From Geodermatophilus ruber (GTDB lineage Bacteria > Actinomycetota > Actinomycetes > Mycobacteriales > Geodermatophilaceae): a stretch of 64,000 nucleotides of DNA. Positions 16,123 to 26,050 of the stretch are shown piece by piece. Below the pieces are notes generated by a model. That model saw nothing but the letters and a program-made list of their open reading frames with translations, did no database searches and was not told the origin of the DNA. The stretch's first letter is position 1, and every line of letters starts with the position of its first letter. The stretch lies in assembly GCF_900114385.1 (NCBI RefSeq), contig NZ_FOSW01000016.1, positions 45,591-109,590 of the forward strand, given 5' to 3'. A program made the translations under genes and the position numbers.

Positions 16123-16770
16123 ATGACCGTCTACTCCGCTGCGCCGGTCCGCCCGTCCGGGAGTCGCTCCGCGCGCACCGCCGACAGCCGGCTGCTGATC
16201 CTCGACGCGACGGTGACGTGTCTGGTCGAGGACGGCTACGCCGGCGCCTCGACCCTCGCCGTCCAGGCCCGCGCCGGGGTGTCCCGCGGGCGGCTGCTGC
16301 ACCACTTCCCGTCTCGCGCCCAGCTGCTGGTCGCCGCCGCGGGGCACCTGTCGAGCACCGTGCTGGCCGCGGTCCGGGAACGCGCCGCCGCACTCATGGC
16401 CGACCAGCCGGCCGGCCGGGAGCGGGTGGACCGCGCGATCGAACTCATGTGGGCGACGTTCCAGGAGCCGCCGTTCTGGGCGGCGATGGAGCTGTGGACG
16501 GCGGCCCGCACCGATCCCGGGCTGCGCACGGCGCTGCGGGCCGAGGAGCGGCGGCTGCGGGCCGCGATCTACGGAGTGGCGGACGAGATCTGGGGTCCGG
16601 AGCTCGCCGCCGCCGAGCGCTACCCCGAGGTCTGCGAACTGCTGTTCACCAGCATGCGCGGGGTCGCGATCGTCCACGCCTTCGAGGACCGGCCGGCCAC
16701 GACCGATCCGCACCTGGCGCTGTGGAAGCGGCTCGCCGAGCGGATGCTGTCCGCGCCAGGAGCGGGGTGA
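16123..16770 (+). CDS. TetR family transcriptional regulator
   Basis: A 215-residue TetR protein. The N-terminal helix-turn-helix spans about residues 25-70 (LILDATVTCLVEDGYAGAST, QARAGVSRGRLLHHFPSRAQLLVAA), with HHF in the place of the usual YYHF. A long helical ligand domain follows. TAGGGT at 16112-16117 lies 5 bp before the ATG, so the transcript is probably leaderless. Divergence from the molybdenum oxidoreductase operon makes that operon the likely target. A short GC hairpin ends the gene. Confidence 0.92.
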   Translation: MTVYSAAPVRPSGSRSARTADSRLLILDATVTCLVEDGYAGASTLAVQARAGVSRGRLLHHFPSRAQLLVAAAGHLSSTVLAAVRERAAALMADQPAGRERVDRAIELMWATFQEPPFWAAMELWTAARTDPGLRTALRAEERRLRAAIYGVADEIWGPELAAAERYPEVCELLFTSMRGVAIVHAFEDRPATTDPHLALWKRLAERMLSAPGAG

Positions 16771-16777
16771 CACGGCC

Positions 16778-16799
16778 GGGGCGCGACTGCCCGCGCCCC
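16778..16799 (+). terminator. Hairpin after the tetR gene
   Basis: GGGGCGCG (16778-16785) pairs with CGCGCCCC (16792-16799) across a 6-nt loop, starting 8 bp past the tetR stop. There is no U-run. Confidence 0.5.
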
Positions 16800-16961
16800 G
16801 CCGGTCGGGTTTCCCCTCGGATCGACACCGTCGGGCAGCAGGAGTGAGATGGAGAAGGCGGTGCCGGCCGTTCGGGCCGCCGCACCACCGACGATCCCGC
16901 CGAGACGTCCTGGCGGGGCACCCCTCGGCCGGCCCTGCCGGCCCGAGCTCCTGGGGCCTCG

Positions 16962-18314
16962 ATGCGCCTGTCCCGCCTCATGCACGCCCTCCGGACCAGC
17001 ATCTGGCCGATCCCGCTGCTGTGCCTGATCGCCGGCATCCTGATCGTTCTCGGCACGCTCCGGCTCGACCGTCGCTCGGGCTACACGCTGATCCCGCAGG
17101 CATTCACCGGCACGCCCACCGACGCGCAGACCATCCTGTCCACGTTCGCCACCGCGACCGCGACGCTGACCACCCTCGTGCTCACGATGACGCTGGTCGC
17201 CATCCAACTCGCGATGGGCCAGTTCTCCCCCCGGATCGTGGCCGCCCTCCTCACCGACCGGGCCAACCAGGTGGCCATCGGCCTGTTCGGGGCCACCTTC
17301 GTGGTGTCCGTGATGGTCCTGCGCGAGATCCGGGACACCGATCCGGCAGCCGTTCCGGGGCTGTCGATGCTGCTGGCGTACGCGCTCATGCTGGCCAGCG
17401 TCGTGACGCTCGTCCTCTTCGTCCATCACGCGGGTCAGGAGCTGCGGGCAGCCGGCCTCATCGACCTGGTCGGCGACCGCACCCGCCGGCACATCACCTC
17501 CGCCGACCCGCCTGACTTCGCCCCGCCCGCCGACCCGGACGTCATCCCCGCTCCGGCGCCGGGCAACGTCTACCGGGTCGACCGCCGCCGCCTCGTCGCC
17601 GCCGCCCGTCGCGCCGACTGCGTCCTCGAACTCGTTCCCGTCATGGGCGACTACGTCGTCGGCGGCGCACCGCTGTTCCGGGTGCACCGGGCGCCCGGGG
17701 CCGGCACCGGTGACGGCCGCCCCGGCGGCGGCCGGATCCGGCCCGAGGAGATCACCCGCCTGGTGCTGGTGGCCGACGAACGGGTGCACATCGAAGACCT
17801 CGCGTACGGATTCCGGAAGCTGGTCGACATCGCCGAGCGGTCGATCGCCCAGCCCTTCAACGATCCGACGACGACCCTGCAGGCACTGCACCGGCTGCAC
17901 GACCTGCTGCGCCTGCTCGCGGTCCGCCCGTTGCCCCCCGGCGAGCACCGGGACGCGGACGGCGTGGTCCGGCTGGTCCAGCGCACGATGACCTGGGACG
18001 GCTACGTCCGGCTCGCCTTCGACGAGATCCGGCTGGCCGGCGCACCCTCGCCGCAGGTGACCCGGCGCCTGTCGGCCGCGCTCCACGACCTCAAGACCGT
18101 GGTGCCCCCCGAGCGGCAGGCGCCGCTCGACCGGCAGCTCCGCCTGCTCGCCGACGGCGTGCACCGGGCCCACGGGAACGAGGAGGATGCGGCCGCCGCG
18201 CTCGTCCCCGACACCGAGGGGATCGGGTCCGGGCCCGACGTCACCACGGCCATCCGCCTGGACGGGAGCAGGGTGGGCCCCGGCGCCCGGCCCGACGCCC
18301 GCGTCCAGGCCTGA
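16962..18314 (+). CDS. DUF2254 family membrane protein
   Basis: A 450-residue protein with the DUF2254 layout. Four membrane helices lie within the first 165 residues: about 14-32, 58-84 with the diagnostic FATATATLTTLVLTMTLVAIQLAMGQFSPRI, 103-120 and 133-152. A large soluble C-terminal region follows (NVYRVDRRRLVAAARRADCVLELVPVMGDYVVGGAPLFRVH, FGFRKLVDIAERSIAQPFNDPTTTLQALHRLHDLL-like segments). The family function is unknown; channel or stress roles have been proposed. The ATG at 16962 opens just before the first helix. No operon partner is evident. Confidence 0.88.
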   Translation: MRLSRLMHALRTSIWPIPLLCLIAGILIVLGTLRLDRRSGYTLIPQAFTGTPTDAQTILSTFATATATLTTLVLTMTLVAIQLAMGQFSPRIVAALLTDRANQVAIGLFGATFVVSVMVLREIRDTDPAAVPGLSMLLAYALMLASVVTLVLFVHHAGQELRAAGLIDLVGDRTRRHITSADPPDFAPPADPDVIPAPAPGNVYRVDRRRLVAAARRADCVLELVPVMGDYVVGGAPLFRVHRAPGAGTGDGRPGGGRIRPEEITRLVLVADERVHIEDLAYGFRKLVDIAERSIAQPFNDPTTTLQALHRLHDLLRLLAVRPLPPGEHRDADGVVRLVQRTMTWDGYVRLAFDEIRLAGAPSPQVTRRLSAALHDLKTVVPPERQAPLDRQLRLLADGVHRAHGNEEDAAAALVPDTEGIGSGPDVTTAIRLDGSRVGPGARPDARVQA

Positions 18315-18320
18315 CGCCGC

Positions 18321-18861
18321 TCAGCCGCTCCAGACCTCGGCGACCTGCTCGGCGACGGCGCCTGCCTCGGCGCGCCCGGCCCGCGCCGCGCCCGCCCGGG
18401 CGGCCGGGTCGAGCACGTTGCGGCCGATCGCCTGCCTGCTCCCGGCGTCGGGGGCCACGACCGCCACCCGCGCGACCATGCCGGTCACCTGCGCGTCGAC
18501 GCTGGCCATCGGCCCGACACCGCGCGGGATGGGCGCGAGGACGACGACCCGCGCGCAGCCCTCGGCGAGGTCGGCGTTGGCCGTCGAGCGCATGCCGCCG
18601 TCGACGTAGCGGCGCCCCTCGATGGTGATCGGCGGGTAGATCCCGGGGACGGCGCAGCTGGCCGCGACCGCCTGCAGCAGCGGAACTCCGGAGGAGCGGT
18701 CCAGGGGCCGGAACTCGCCGGTCGCCGCATCGACGGCGGTGACGACGAGGGCCCGGTCGGGCGACCCCGGCCTCGGCCAGGCCGGCGAGGACCCCGATCT
18801 CCCACGCGATGCCGGTGATGCCCCCGCCACCGAGGACGAGGGCGGCACGCTGGCCGCTCAT
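18321..18861 (-). pseudogene. Patatin-like phospholipase, internally deleted and frameshifted
   Basis: The N-terminal frame from ATG 18861 reads MSGQRAALVLGGGGITGI then AWEIGVLAGLAEAGV, the normal start of actinobacterial patatin-like esterases with their glycine-rich oxyanion loop. At about 18760-18766 the family sequence continues in another frame with PDRALVVTAVDAATGEF and runs through VAASCAVPGIYPP and the catalytic DGGMRS motif to the stop at 18321. The segment that should carry the GxSxG nucleophile, roughly 80 residues, is absent. The gene therefore has a deletion of non-triplet length and cannot encode an active hydrolase. Confidence 0.85.
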
Positions 18862-18943
18862 GCCCGCATCCTCACCCACCGTGCACCCTCGACAGCAAAT
18901 GTGACGTGCGCCACGCTGAGGGCTCTCTCCGGAGAGGACCCGC

Positions 18944-20686
<1,743 letters not shown>

Positions 20687-20757
20687 CCACCCACCCGCTC
20701 ACCCGGACGGGTGCGGCGGTCACGCATGCGCGCTACGGGCTCACTATCGTGCCGCGG

Positions 20758-21819
20758 GTGGACGGCGACACGGGACCGGTGACCGAGCACACCGGCGTGC
20801 GGATCGCGCACGTCGAGCCCTCCCCCACCCGGCAGGTGCTGCAACGGGTCGCCGCCGCCGCGTTCGTCCTGCTCCTCACCGTGCTGATCGTCTACCTCGA
20901 CCGGGACGGCTACCGGGACAACAACGGCGACGGGATCGACCTGCTCGACGCCTTCTACTACACGACCGTCACGCTCTCGACGACCGGCTACGGCGACATC
21001 GCCCCGGCCTCCGACAGTGCCCGGCTGATCAACACCCTGGTCATCACGCCCCTGCGCATCATCTTCCTGATCATCCTCATCGGAACGACCCTGGAGGCGC
21101 TCACCACGCGCACCCGGGAGGAGTTCCGCATCCGTCGCTGGAGGTCCCGCGTGCGCCAGCACGTCATCGTGTGCGGCTACGGCACCAAGGGGCGCAGCGC
21201 CATCCGCTCGCTGCAGGCCAACGGCACCCCGCTGGAGCAGATCGTCATCGTCGACCCGGATCCGCGGGCCATCGACGAGGCCAACTCCGTCGGGCTCACC
21301 GGCATCGTCGGCGACGCCGGGCGCACCGAGGTGCTCCGCCGGGCATCGGTCGAGCGGGCGCGGTCGGTGATCGTCGCGGCCAACCGGGACGACGCCTCGG
21401 TCCTCATCACGCTCACGGTGCGCCAGCTCAACCCCAGCGTGCCCATCACCACCAGCGTGCGCGAGGAGGAGAACGCCGCGCTGCTGCGCCAGTCCGGCGC
21501 CGACACGGTGATCACCACCTCGGCCACCTCCGGCCGGCTGCTGGGCCTGTCCACCGACAGCCCGCGGGTCGTCGCCACCGTCGAGGACCTGGTCACCGGC
21601 GGGCAGGGCCTGGACCTGCACCAGCGGCGGGTCACCGCCGGGGAGGTCGGGCTGAGCCCGCGGCAGCTGCGCGACATCGTCCTGAGCGTGACCCGCGGCG
21701 GGCGCACGCTGCTCTTCGACGACCCGCTGATCGGCACGCTGCAGGCCGAGGACGTGCTCGTGGTGGTGCGCGCCCACCCCGGCCCGCAGCCGGCCGGGAC
21801 GCAGGCCGCGACCGCCTGA
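20758..21819 (+). CDS. Potassium channel with cytoplasmic TrkA-N (RCK) domain
   Basis: A 353-residue two-helix K+ channel. The first membrane helix is around residues 28-45. The pore helix and filter are FYYTTVTLSTTGYGDIAPAS, with TTGYGD near residue 76, then the second helix ILFLIILIGTTLEA-like (about 95-112). The RCK domain begins at HVIVCGYGTKGRSAIRSL and continues through VDPDPRAI and IVGDAGRTEVLRRA, a nucleotide-binding Rossmann fold. The likely start is GTG 20758, 7 bp after TATCGT (20745-20750), giving a leaderless mRNA; GTG 20749 is an in-frame alternative. It probably conducts K+ under nucleotide or Ca2+ control. Confidence 0.92.
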   Translation: MDGDTGPVTEHTGVRIAHVEPSPTRQVLQRVAAAAFVLLLTVLIVYLDRDGYRDNNGDGIDLLDAFYYTTVTLSTTGYGDIAPASDSARLINTLVITPLRIIFLIILIGTTLEALTTRTREEFRIRRWRSRVRQHVIVCGYGTKGRSAIRSLQANGTPLEQIVIVDPDPRAIDEANSVGLTGIVGDAGRTEVLRRASVERARSVIVAANRDDASVLITLTVRQLNPSVPITTSVREEENAALLRQSGADTVITTSATSGRLLGLSTDSPRVVATVEDLVTGGQGLDLHQRRVTAGEVGLSPRQLRDIVLSVTRGGRTLLFDDPLIGTLQAEDVLVVVRAHPGPQPAGTQAATA

Positions 21820-21822
21820 GGG

Positions 21823-23328
21823 TCAGCAGGTCCGGCAGACCCAGGTGCGGGTCGGCTCGTCCCGGCCCCGCAGCCGCACGACGCCGTCGGGTGCCCAGTG
21901 CTGCGCCTCCGCGGGATCGGCGGCCCGGACGGCGGCCTCGCTGGCCACCGCCCGGCCCGGGTGGTCCTTGGCCGGTCCGGTGAGCCGGGCGGCCTCGTTG
22001 ACCGGGTCGCCGACCACCGTGTACTCCAGCCGGCTGGCCGCGCCGACCTGACCGGCCCACACCGGGCCGAAGGCCACCCCGATGCCGAGGTCGAGCTCGC
22101 CGGCCTCGCGGACGGCGGCGCTGATGCGACGGGCCGCCCGCAGCGCCGCCCCCGCCGGGTCGGGGTGCTCGGCGGGGGCGCCGAAGACGCACAGCGTGGC
22201 GTCGCCGGCGAACTTGTTGACCAGGCCACCCTCGTCCTCGACGGTCTCGACGACCACGGCGAAGAACCGGTTGAGCAGGCCGACCATCCGCTCCGGCCCG
22301 GTGCGCTGCACGAGGGACGTCGAGCCGGCGATGTCGACGAACAGCGCCGCGACCACCCGCTCCTCCCCGGCCAGGGAGACGCCCGTGGCCAGCGCCCGCT
22401 GGGCGACCGTCGTCCCTACGTGCCGGCCGAACAGGTCGCGCAGCCGCTCCCGCTCGGCGAGCCCGTCCACCATGCCGTTGACCCCCGCCTGCAGCAGCCC
22501 GATCTCGCCGGCGTCGTCGACGGTGACCCGCACGTCGTGGTCACCCCGTCCGACCCGCTGCACCGCCCGGCGCAGGTCCTGCAGGGGGACGCCGACCGCG
22601 CGCGCGGTCAGCAGCGTCGCGAACAGGCCGACCAGCAGCGCGACGATGATGAGGAAGACGACCGGCCCTTCCTCGGGCCCCTCGGGGTTGCTCGGGTCGA
22701 GGAACAGCAGGATCAAGCCCAGGAGGGGGACGCCGCTGGTCAGCCCCCAGCTGAGCAGCATGCGGGGGCGCACCCCGAGCCGGAGCGCACCGGTCGGCGG
22801 GTGTGCGGTGAGCGCCCGCGTGGTGACGCCCCGGGCGACCCGGCCGACGAGCAGGTAGGTGACGCCCGTGGTGACCACGCCGCCGAGCAGTGCGGCCAGC
22901 CCGACGCGCAGGCCCACGAGGGGGAACGGGGAGACGAAGGCCCCGACGATCCCGACGAGGAAGCCGCCACCCAGCCAGGTCGCCGCGGCGATCAACCCGA
23001 TGTCCAGCGGCAGCCGCAGCGCGCGGCGGGCCTCCTCCGGCCTGGGCTGCCGCCCGACGCTGAGCCAGGCGGCGGTCGCGCGCTGGCGGCGCATCCCGGC
23101 GAACGCACCCAGCGGCAGCGCCACGGCGAGGTAGCCGGCCGCGGTGAGCACGATCGTCGCGCGGCCGCTGCTGCCCTGGGCATCGACGGAGAGCCCGAGC
23201 AGCAGCACCGCCACGGTGCCGACGCCGACCAGGTTGGCGGCCACGACCAGCAGCACGATGGCCGGCACGGCGATGCGCCCGCTGGGCGTCCACTCCAGCC
23301 GGGCGTCGTCCCGTGCGCGGGACGTCAT
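21823..23328 (-). CDS. Membrane class III adenylate cyclase with HAMP domain
   Basis: A 501-residue protein with about six membrane helices in residues 18-265. A HAMP linker (VPLQDLRRAVQRVGRGDHDVRVTVDDAGEIGLLQAGVNGMVDG) and a C-terminal cyclase homology domain follow. Metal-binding Asp residues lie in ALFVDIAGST and in NKFAGDA; the Lys of NKFAGDA selects adenine. The transition-state Asn/Arg pair is in TVVGDPVNEAARL. All catalytic positions appear present, so it should make cAMP. The architecture matches mycobacterial Rv1318c-Rv1320c relatives. The stop lies 3 bp from the converging channel gene. A GGACGG/CCGTCC palindrome lies just before the start. Confidence 0.92.
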   Translation of the reverse strand: MTSRARDDARLEWTPSGRIAVPAIVLLVVAANLVGVGTVAVLLLGLSVDAQGSSGRATIVLTAAGYLAVALPLGAFAGMRRQRATAAWLSVGRQPRPEEARRALRLPLDIGLIAAATWLGGGFLVGIVGAFVSPFPLVGLRVGLAALLGGVVTTGVTYLLVGRVARGVTTRALTAHPPTGALRLGVRPRMLLSWGLTSGVPLLGLILLFLDPSNPEGPEEGPVVFLIIVALLVGLFATLLTARAVGVPLQDLRRAVQRVGRGDHDVRVTVDDAGEIGLLQAGVNGMVDGLAERERLRDLFGRHVGTTVAQRALATGVSLAGEERVVAALFVDIAGSTSLVQRTGPERMVGLLNRFFAVVVETVEDEGGLVNKFAGDATLCVFGAPAEHPDPAGAALRAARRISAAVREAGELDLGIGVAFGPVWAGQVGAASRLEYTVVGDPVNEAARLTGPAKDHPGRAVASEAAVRAADPAEAQHWAPDGVVRLRGRDEPTRTWVCRTC

Positions 23329-23342
23329 GATCCCCCCAAAGA

Positions 23343-23356
23343 GGACGGAACCGTCC
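23343..23356. promoter_or_regulatory. Short perfect palindrome upstream of the adenylate cyclase
   Basis: GGACGGAACCGTCC lies 15 bp upstream of the cyclase ATG (23328), in the 162-bp divergent region shared with the superoxide dismutase gene. Its symmetry and position suit a dimeric regulator, but no protein can be assigned. Confidence 0.35.
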
Positions 23357-23490
23357 GGAATCGGTCACCGTCCGCACCGGCGGGCCGTCGCGGGGGGTGG
23401 GAGCGGGACGTCCGATGGGCCGCTCCGGGTGACGCCGGACCGCGGGACGGGTAACTCTGCAGGACTGCGCGCGCGACCCGAGGAGTTCCC

Positions 23491-24114
23491 GTGAGACACC
23501 CGACGCTCGTCGCCCCGACCGCGGTCCTGACGATCGTCCTCGCCGGCTGCGCCTCCGATGGGGGGAACCAGGCGGCATCCAGCTCCGAATCGAGCAGCGG
23601 AACGTCGGGCCCGACCAACGTGGCAGAGCTGACCGCGCCGCTGAACGACCCGGAGGGCACCCGGGTCGGCAACGCGATCTTCACCGACACCGTCAACGGC
23701 ACGCAGGTCCGCGTCGAGGCCAGCGGTCTGCCACCGGGCTTCCACGGTATGCACCTGCACGAGGTCGGCGTCTGCGAACCGAACAGCGCCGACCCGAGCG
23801 ACCCGTCCCAGACCGGGAACTTCCTCTCCGCGGGGCCGCACCTCGGCAGCGCGGACGGCCCCCACCCCCAGCACACGGGCGACCTACCGACCCTGGAGGT
23901 GAACGCCCGGGGCTTCGGCTCGACGTCCAGCCTGATGCGGGTGGAGAACCTCGAGGACCTGCTGAAGGGGGACGGCACGTCGCTGATCATCCACGCGGAC
24001 CCGGACAACCTGGCCCACATCCCGCCGAGGTATCCCCCGGGCGGGCCGGACCAGGAGACCCAGAAGGCGGGTGACTCCGGCGCCCGGATCGCCTGCGGCG
24101 TGCTCGGGCACTGA
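23491..24114 (+). CDS. sodC: Cu/Zn superoxide dismutase lipoprotein
   Basis: A 207-residue exported SodC. The signal peptide ends in the lipobox LAGC with Cys20, so it is membrane-anchored. Metal ligands are visible in GMHLHEVGVC, in GPHLGSADGPHPQHTGDLP, and in IIHADPDNLAHIP. The C-terminal GARIACGVLG supplies the disulfide Cys and a conserved Arg. It removes superoxide at the cell surface. The GTG at 23491 has a GAGGAG ribosome site. Its own promoter should lie in the divergent gap from the cyclase gene. Confidence 0.93.
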   Translation: MRHPTLVAPTAVLTIVLAGCASDGGNQAASSSESSSGTSGPTNVAELTAPLNDPEGTRVGNAIFTDTVNGTQVRVEASGLPPGFHGMHLHEVGVCEPNSADPSDPSQTGNFLSAGPHLGSADGPHPQHTGDLPTLEVNARGFGSTSSLMRVENLEDLLKGDGTSLIIHADPDNLAHIPPRYPPGGPDQETQKAGDSGARIACGVLGH

Positions 24115-24174
24115 CCGGCGGGCGGCCGATCGGGAGGCGGGAGGTTTCCCTGATGCGACACGAGCGGGCAGGCC

Positions 24175-25233
24175 GTGTGTGACGGCGGTGGCCCCGAGGC
24201 CGCCCAGAGGTCGGCACCGCGCGCCGCGGGGGGCGCCGCCGTCGACCCGATCTCCCTCGAACCCGTCGACGAGCTCGTGGTGACCATGCTGATGGACAAC
24301 ACCTACGACGGGCTCATGGCCGACCTCGGGCCCGCGCGGCGCACCCCGATCGCCCGGCTGCCGACCGTGCCCGCACCGCAGTACGAGGAGCGGCGGACCT
24401 ATCCCGGGCTCGTCGCGGAGCACGGGTTCTCCGCCCTGGTGACCGTCCGGCGCGGCGGCACCACGCACGTGCTGCTGTTCGACACGGGCATCTCCCCCGA
24501 CGGCCTCGCCATCAACACGGAGCGGCTCGGGGTCGACGTCGGGACGATCGAGGCGGTCGTGCTCAGCCACGGTCACCTGGACCACGCCGGCGGCTTCGCC
24601 GGCCTGTCCCGGCTGCGCAGGGGCACCTCGCTCCCGCTGGCCGTGCACCCGCTGGTATGGACCCACCGCCGTTTCGCGATGCCGGGAGCGCCGGAATGGG
24701 TGCTGCCCACGCTGAGCCGCGCAGCGCTGGAGAGCGAGGGCTTCACCGTCGTCGAGCGCCGGCAACCGTCCCTGCTGCTCGACGACGCCGTGCTGATCAC
24801 CGGCGAGGTGGACCGGACCACCGACTTCGAGCGCGGCCTGCCGTTCCACGAGGCCCGCAGCGACGGCAGCTGGGAACCCGACCCGCTGATCCTCGACGAG
24901 CAGGCCCTGGTCGTGCACGTGCGCGGCCGGGGACTGGTGGTGCTCACCGGGTGCGGCCACGCCGGCGCGGTGAACATCGCGCGGCACGCGCTGCGGCTCA
25001 CCGGGACCGACCGGCTGCACGCGATGCTGGGCGGGTTCCACCTCACGGGGGCCGCGTTCGAGCCGATCATCGAGCCCACGGTTGCCGCGTTCACCGACCT
25101 GGCGCCCGACGTCCTCGTCCCGGCGCACTGCACCGGATGGAAGGCCCAGCACCGGTTCGCCGAGGCGCTGCCCGAGGCCTTCATACCCAACGCGGTGGGG
25201 ACGGCGTACGCCTTCGCCGCCGCGCCGGGGTAG
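24175..25233 (+). CDS. MBL-fold metallo-hydrolase
   Basis: A metallo-beta-lactamase-fold protein of up to 352 residues. The metal-binding motif is VVLSHGHLDHAGG, with further ligands in TGCGHAGAVN and in the C-terminal PAHCTGW. The conserved part begins around residue 28 (LEPVDELVVTMLMDNTYDG), resembling the group that includes archaeal-type dihydropteroate synthase-related MBL proteins. The start is uncertain: GTG 24175 has no clear ribosome site. A well-placed GGGAGG precedes ATG 24153, which reads only nine codons in another frame before stopping at 24180. Substrate unknown. Confidence 0.85.
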   Translation: MCDGGGPEAAQRSAPRAAGGAAVDPISLEPVDELVVTMLMDNTYDGLMADLGPARRTPIARLPTVPAPQYEERRTYPGLVAEHGFSALVTVRRGGTTHVLLFDTGISPDGLAINTERLGVDVGTIEAVVLSHGHLDHAGGFAGLSRLRRGTSLPLAVHPLVWTHRRFAMPGAPEWVLPTLSRAALESEGFTVVERRQPSLLLDDAVLITGEVDRTTDFERGLPFHEARSDGSWEPDPLILDEQALVVHVRGRGLVVLTGCGHAGAVNIARHALRLTGTDRLHAMLGGFHLTGAAFEPIIEPTVAAFTDLAPDVLVPAHCTGWKAQHRFAEALPEAFIPNAVGTAYAFAAAPG

Positions 25234-25276
25234 GTCTACCGTCGGATCCAGCGCTCCCGGAGAAACGAGGCCAGCG

Positions 25277-25642
25277 GTGAGCGAACCCCAGGATGCCCGC
25301 ACCGGGATCCTCGACGAGGTGCTGCACCTGAGTGGCGGGTTCTCGGAGGCGGACCGGCCGTGGGTGCGCGAGGCCCTGTCCGGGCTGGTGCCGCACCTGT
25401 CCCGCTGGGATCCCGAGTCCATGCTCCTGGACGTGTCGGTCAAGCACCGGGACGGCAAGGAGCAGCAGGTCACGCTGCGCGCGGAGCTGCCCGGGTACCC
25501 GCCGCTGGTGGCCAAGGCCACCGAGAGGAACCTCGAGCGAGCCATGGCCGAGGCGAAGCGCCAGCTCATCCAGCAGATCGAGGACGAGAAGAAGAAGCGG
25601 GAACCGAAGAGCAACCGGCTGCTGCGGAAGAAGATGACCTGA
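25277..25642 (+). CDS. HPF/RaiA-like ribosome-associated protein
   Basis: A 121-residue protein resembling ribosome hibernation factors. The central part (LLDVSVKHRDGKEQQVTLRAELPGYPPLVAKATERNLERAMAEAKRQLI) has the beta-strand then long-helix pattern of the S30EA/HPF fold, and the C-terminal tail is very basic (KKKREPKSNRLLRKK), as expected for rRNA contact. The GTG at 25277 follows GAGG at a 6-nt spacing. It lacks the C-terminal dimerisation domain of long HPF. The assignment rests on pattern, not on a diagnostic motif. Confidence 0.6.
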   Translation: MSEPQDARTGILDEVLHLSGGFSEADRPWVREALSGLVPHLSRWDPESMLLDVSVKHRDGKEQQVTLRAELPGYPPLVAKATERNLERAMAEAKRQLIQQIEDEKKKREPKSNRLLRKKMT

Positions 25643-26050
25643 CCCGTCGGGTGCGCCCGGGGTGACTCGGCCAGGCCCGTCGGTCAGTTTGGGCAGCGGT
25701 CGGACGATCGTGAGCGGAAGCAAGACCGGGCACGCCTTCCACCGGATCGATTCGGATCGAAATCCGTATGTCAGGACGGTTTCACCGGTCGCCCATCTGC
25801 CTTAAGTGCCGCACCCTGGATCGGGTTCCGTCTCACTGGCCACAGACACTGTTGACTTCCGAACCTACGGCGCCATAGCGTTTTGGCATGTAGTCCGGAT
25901 CACAGCCCGGCGCGGCTGCACAGATCAGGAACTCGATGACGTGGTGCCCGCCGGGCCGCGCGCGCCGGTCCGCTGCAGCAGTCACATGACGAACCCGCCC
26001 CGCCAGCATCGGGCTGGCGGGCGCGCCCCTCCCAGACCATGGAGACGCCC
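25643..26050 (+). promoter_or_regulatory. Leader region of the HAAT ABC operon: promoter, short peptide, hairpin
   Basis: This 408-bp stretch has no large gene. A plausible sigma-70-type promoter is TTGACT (25852-25857), an 18-bp spacer and TAGCGT (25876-25881). A short frame at 25936-25989 with AGGA upstream encodes MTWCPPGRARRSAAAVT. Ten bp later, CCCGCCAGC (25999-26007) and GCTGGCGGG (26013-26021) form a 9-bp hairpin, 29 bp before the first gene. The order promoter, peptide, hairpin, gene resembles an attenuator. The peptide has no run of branched-chain residues. Confidence 0.45.
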
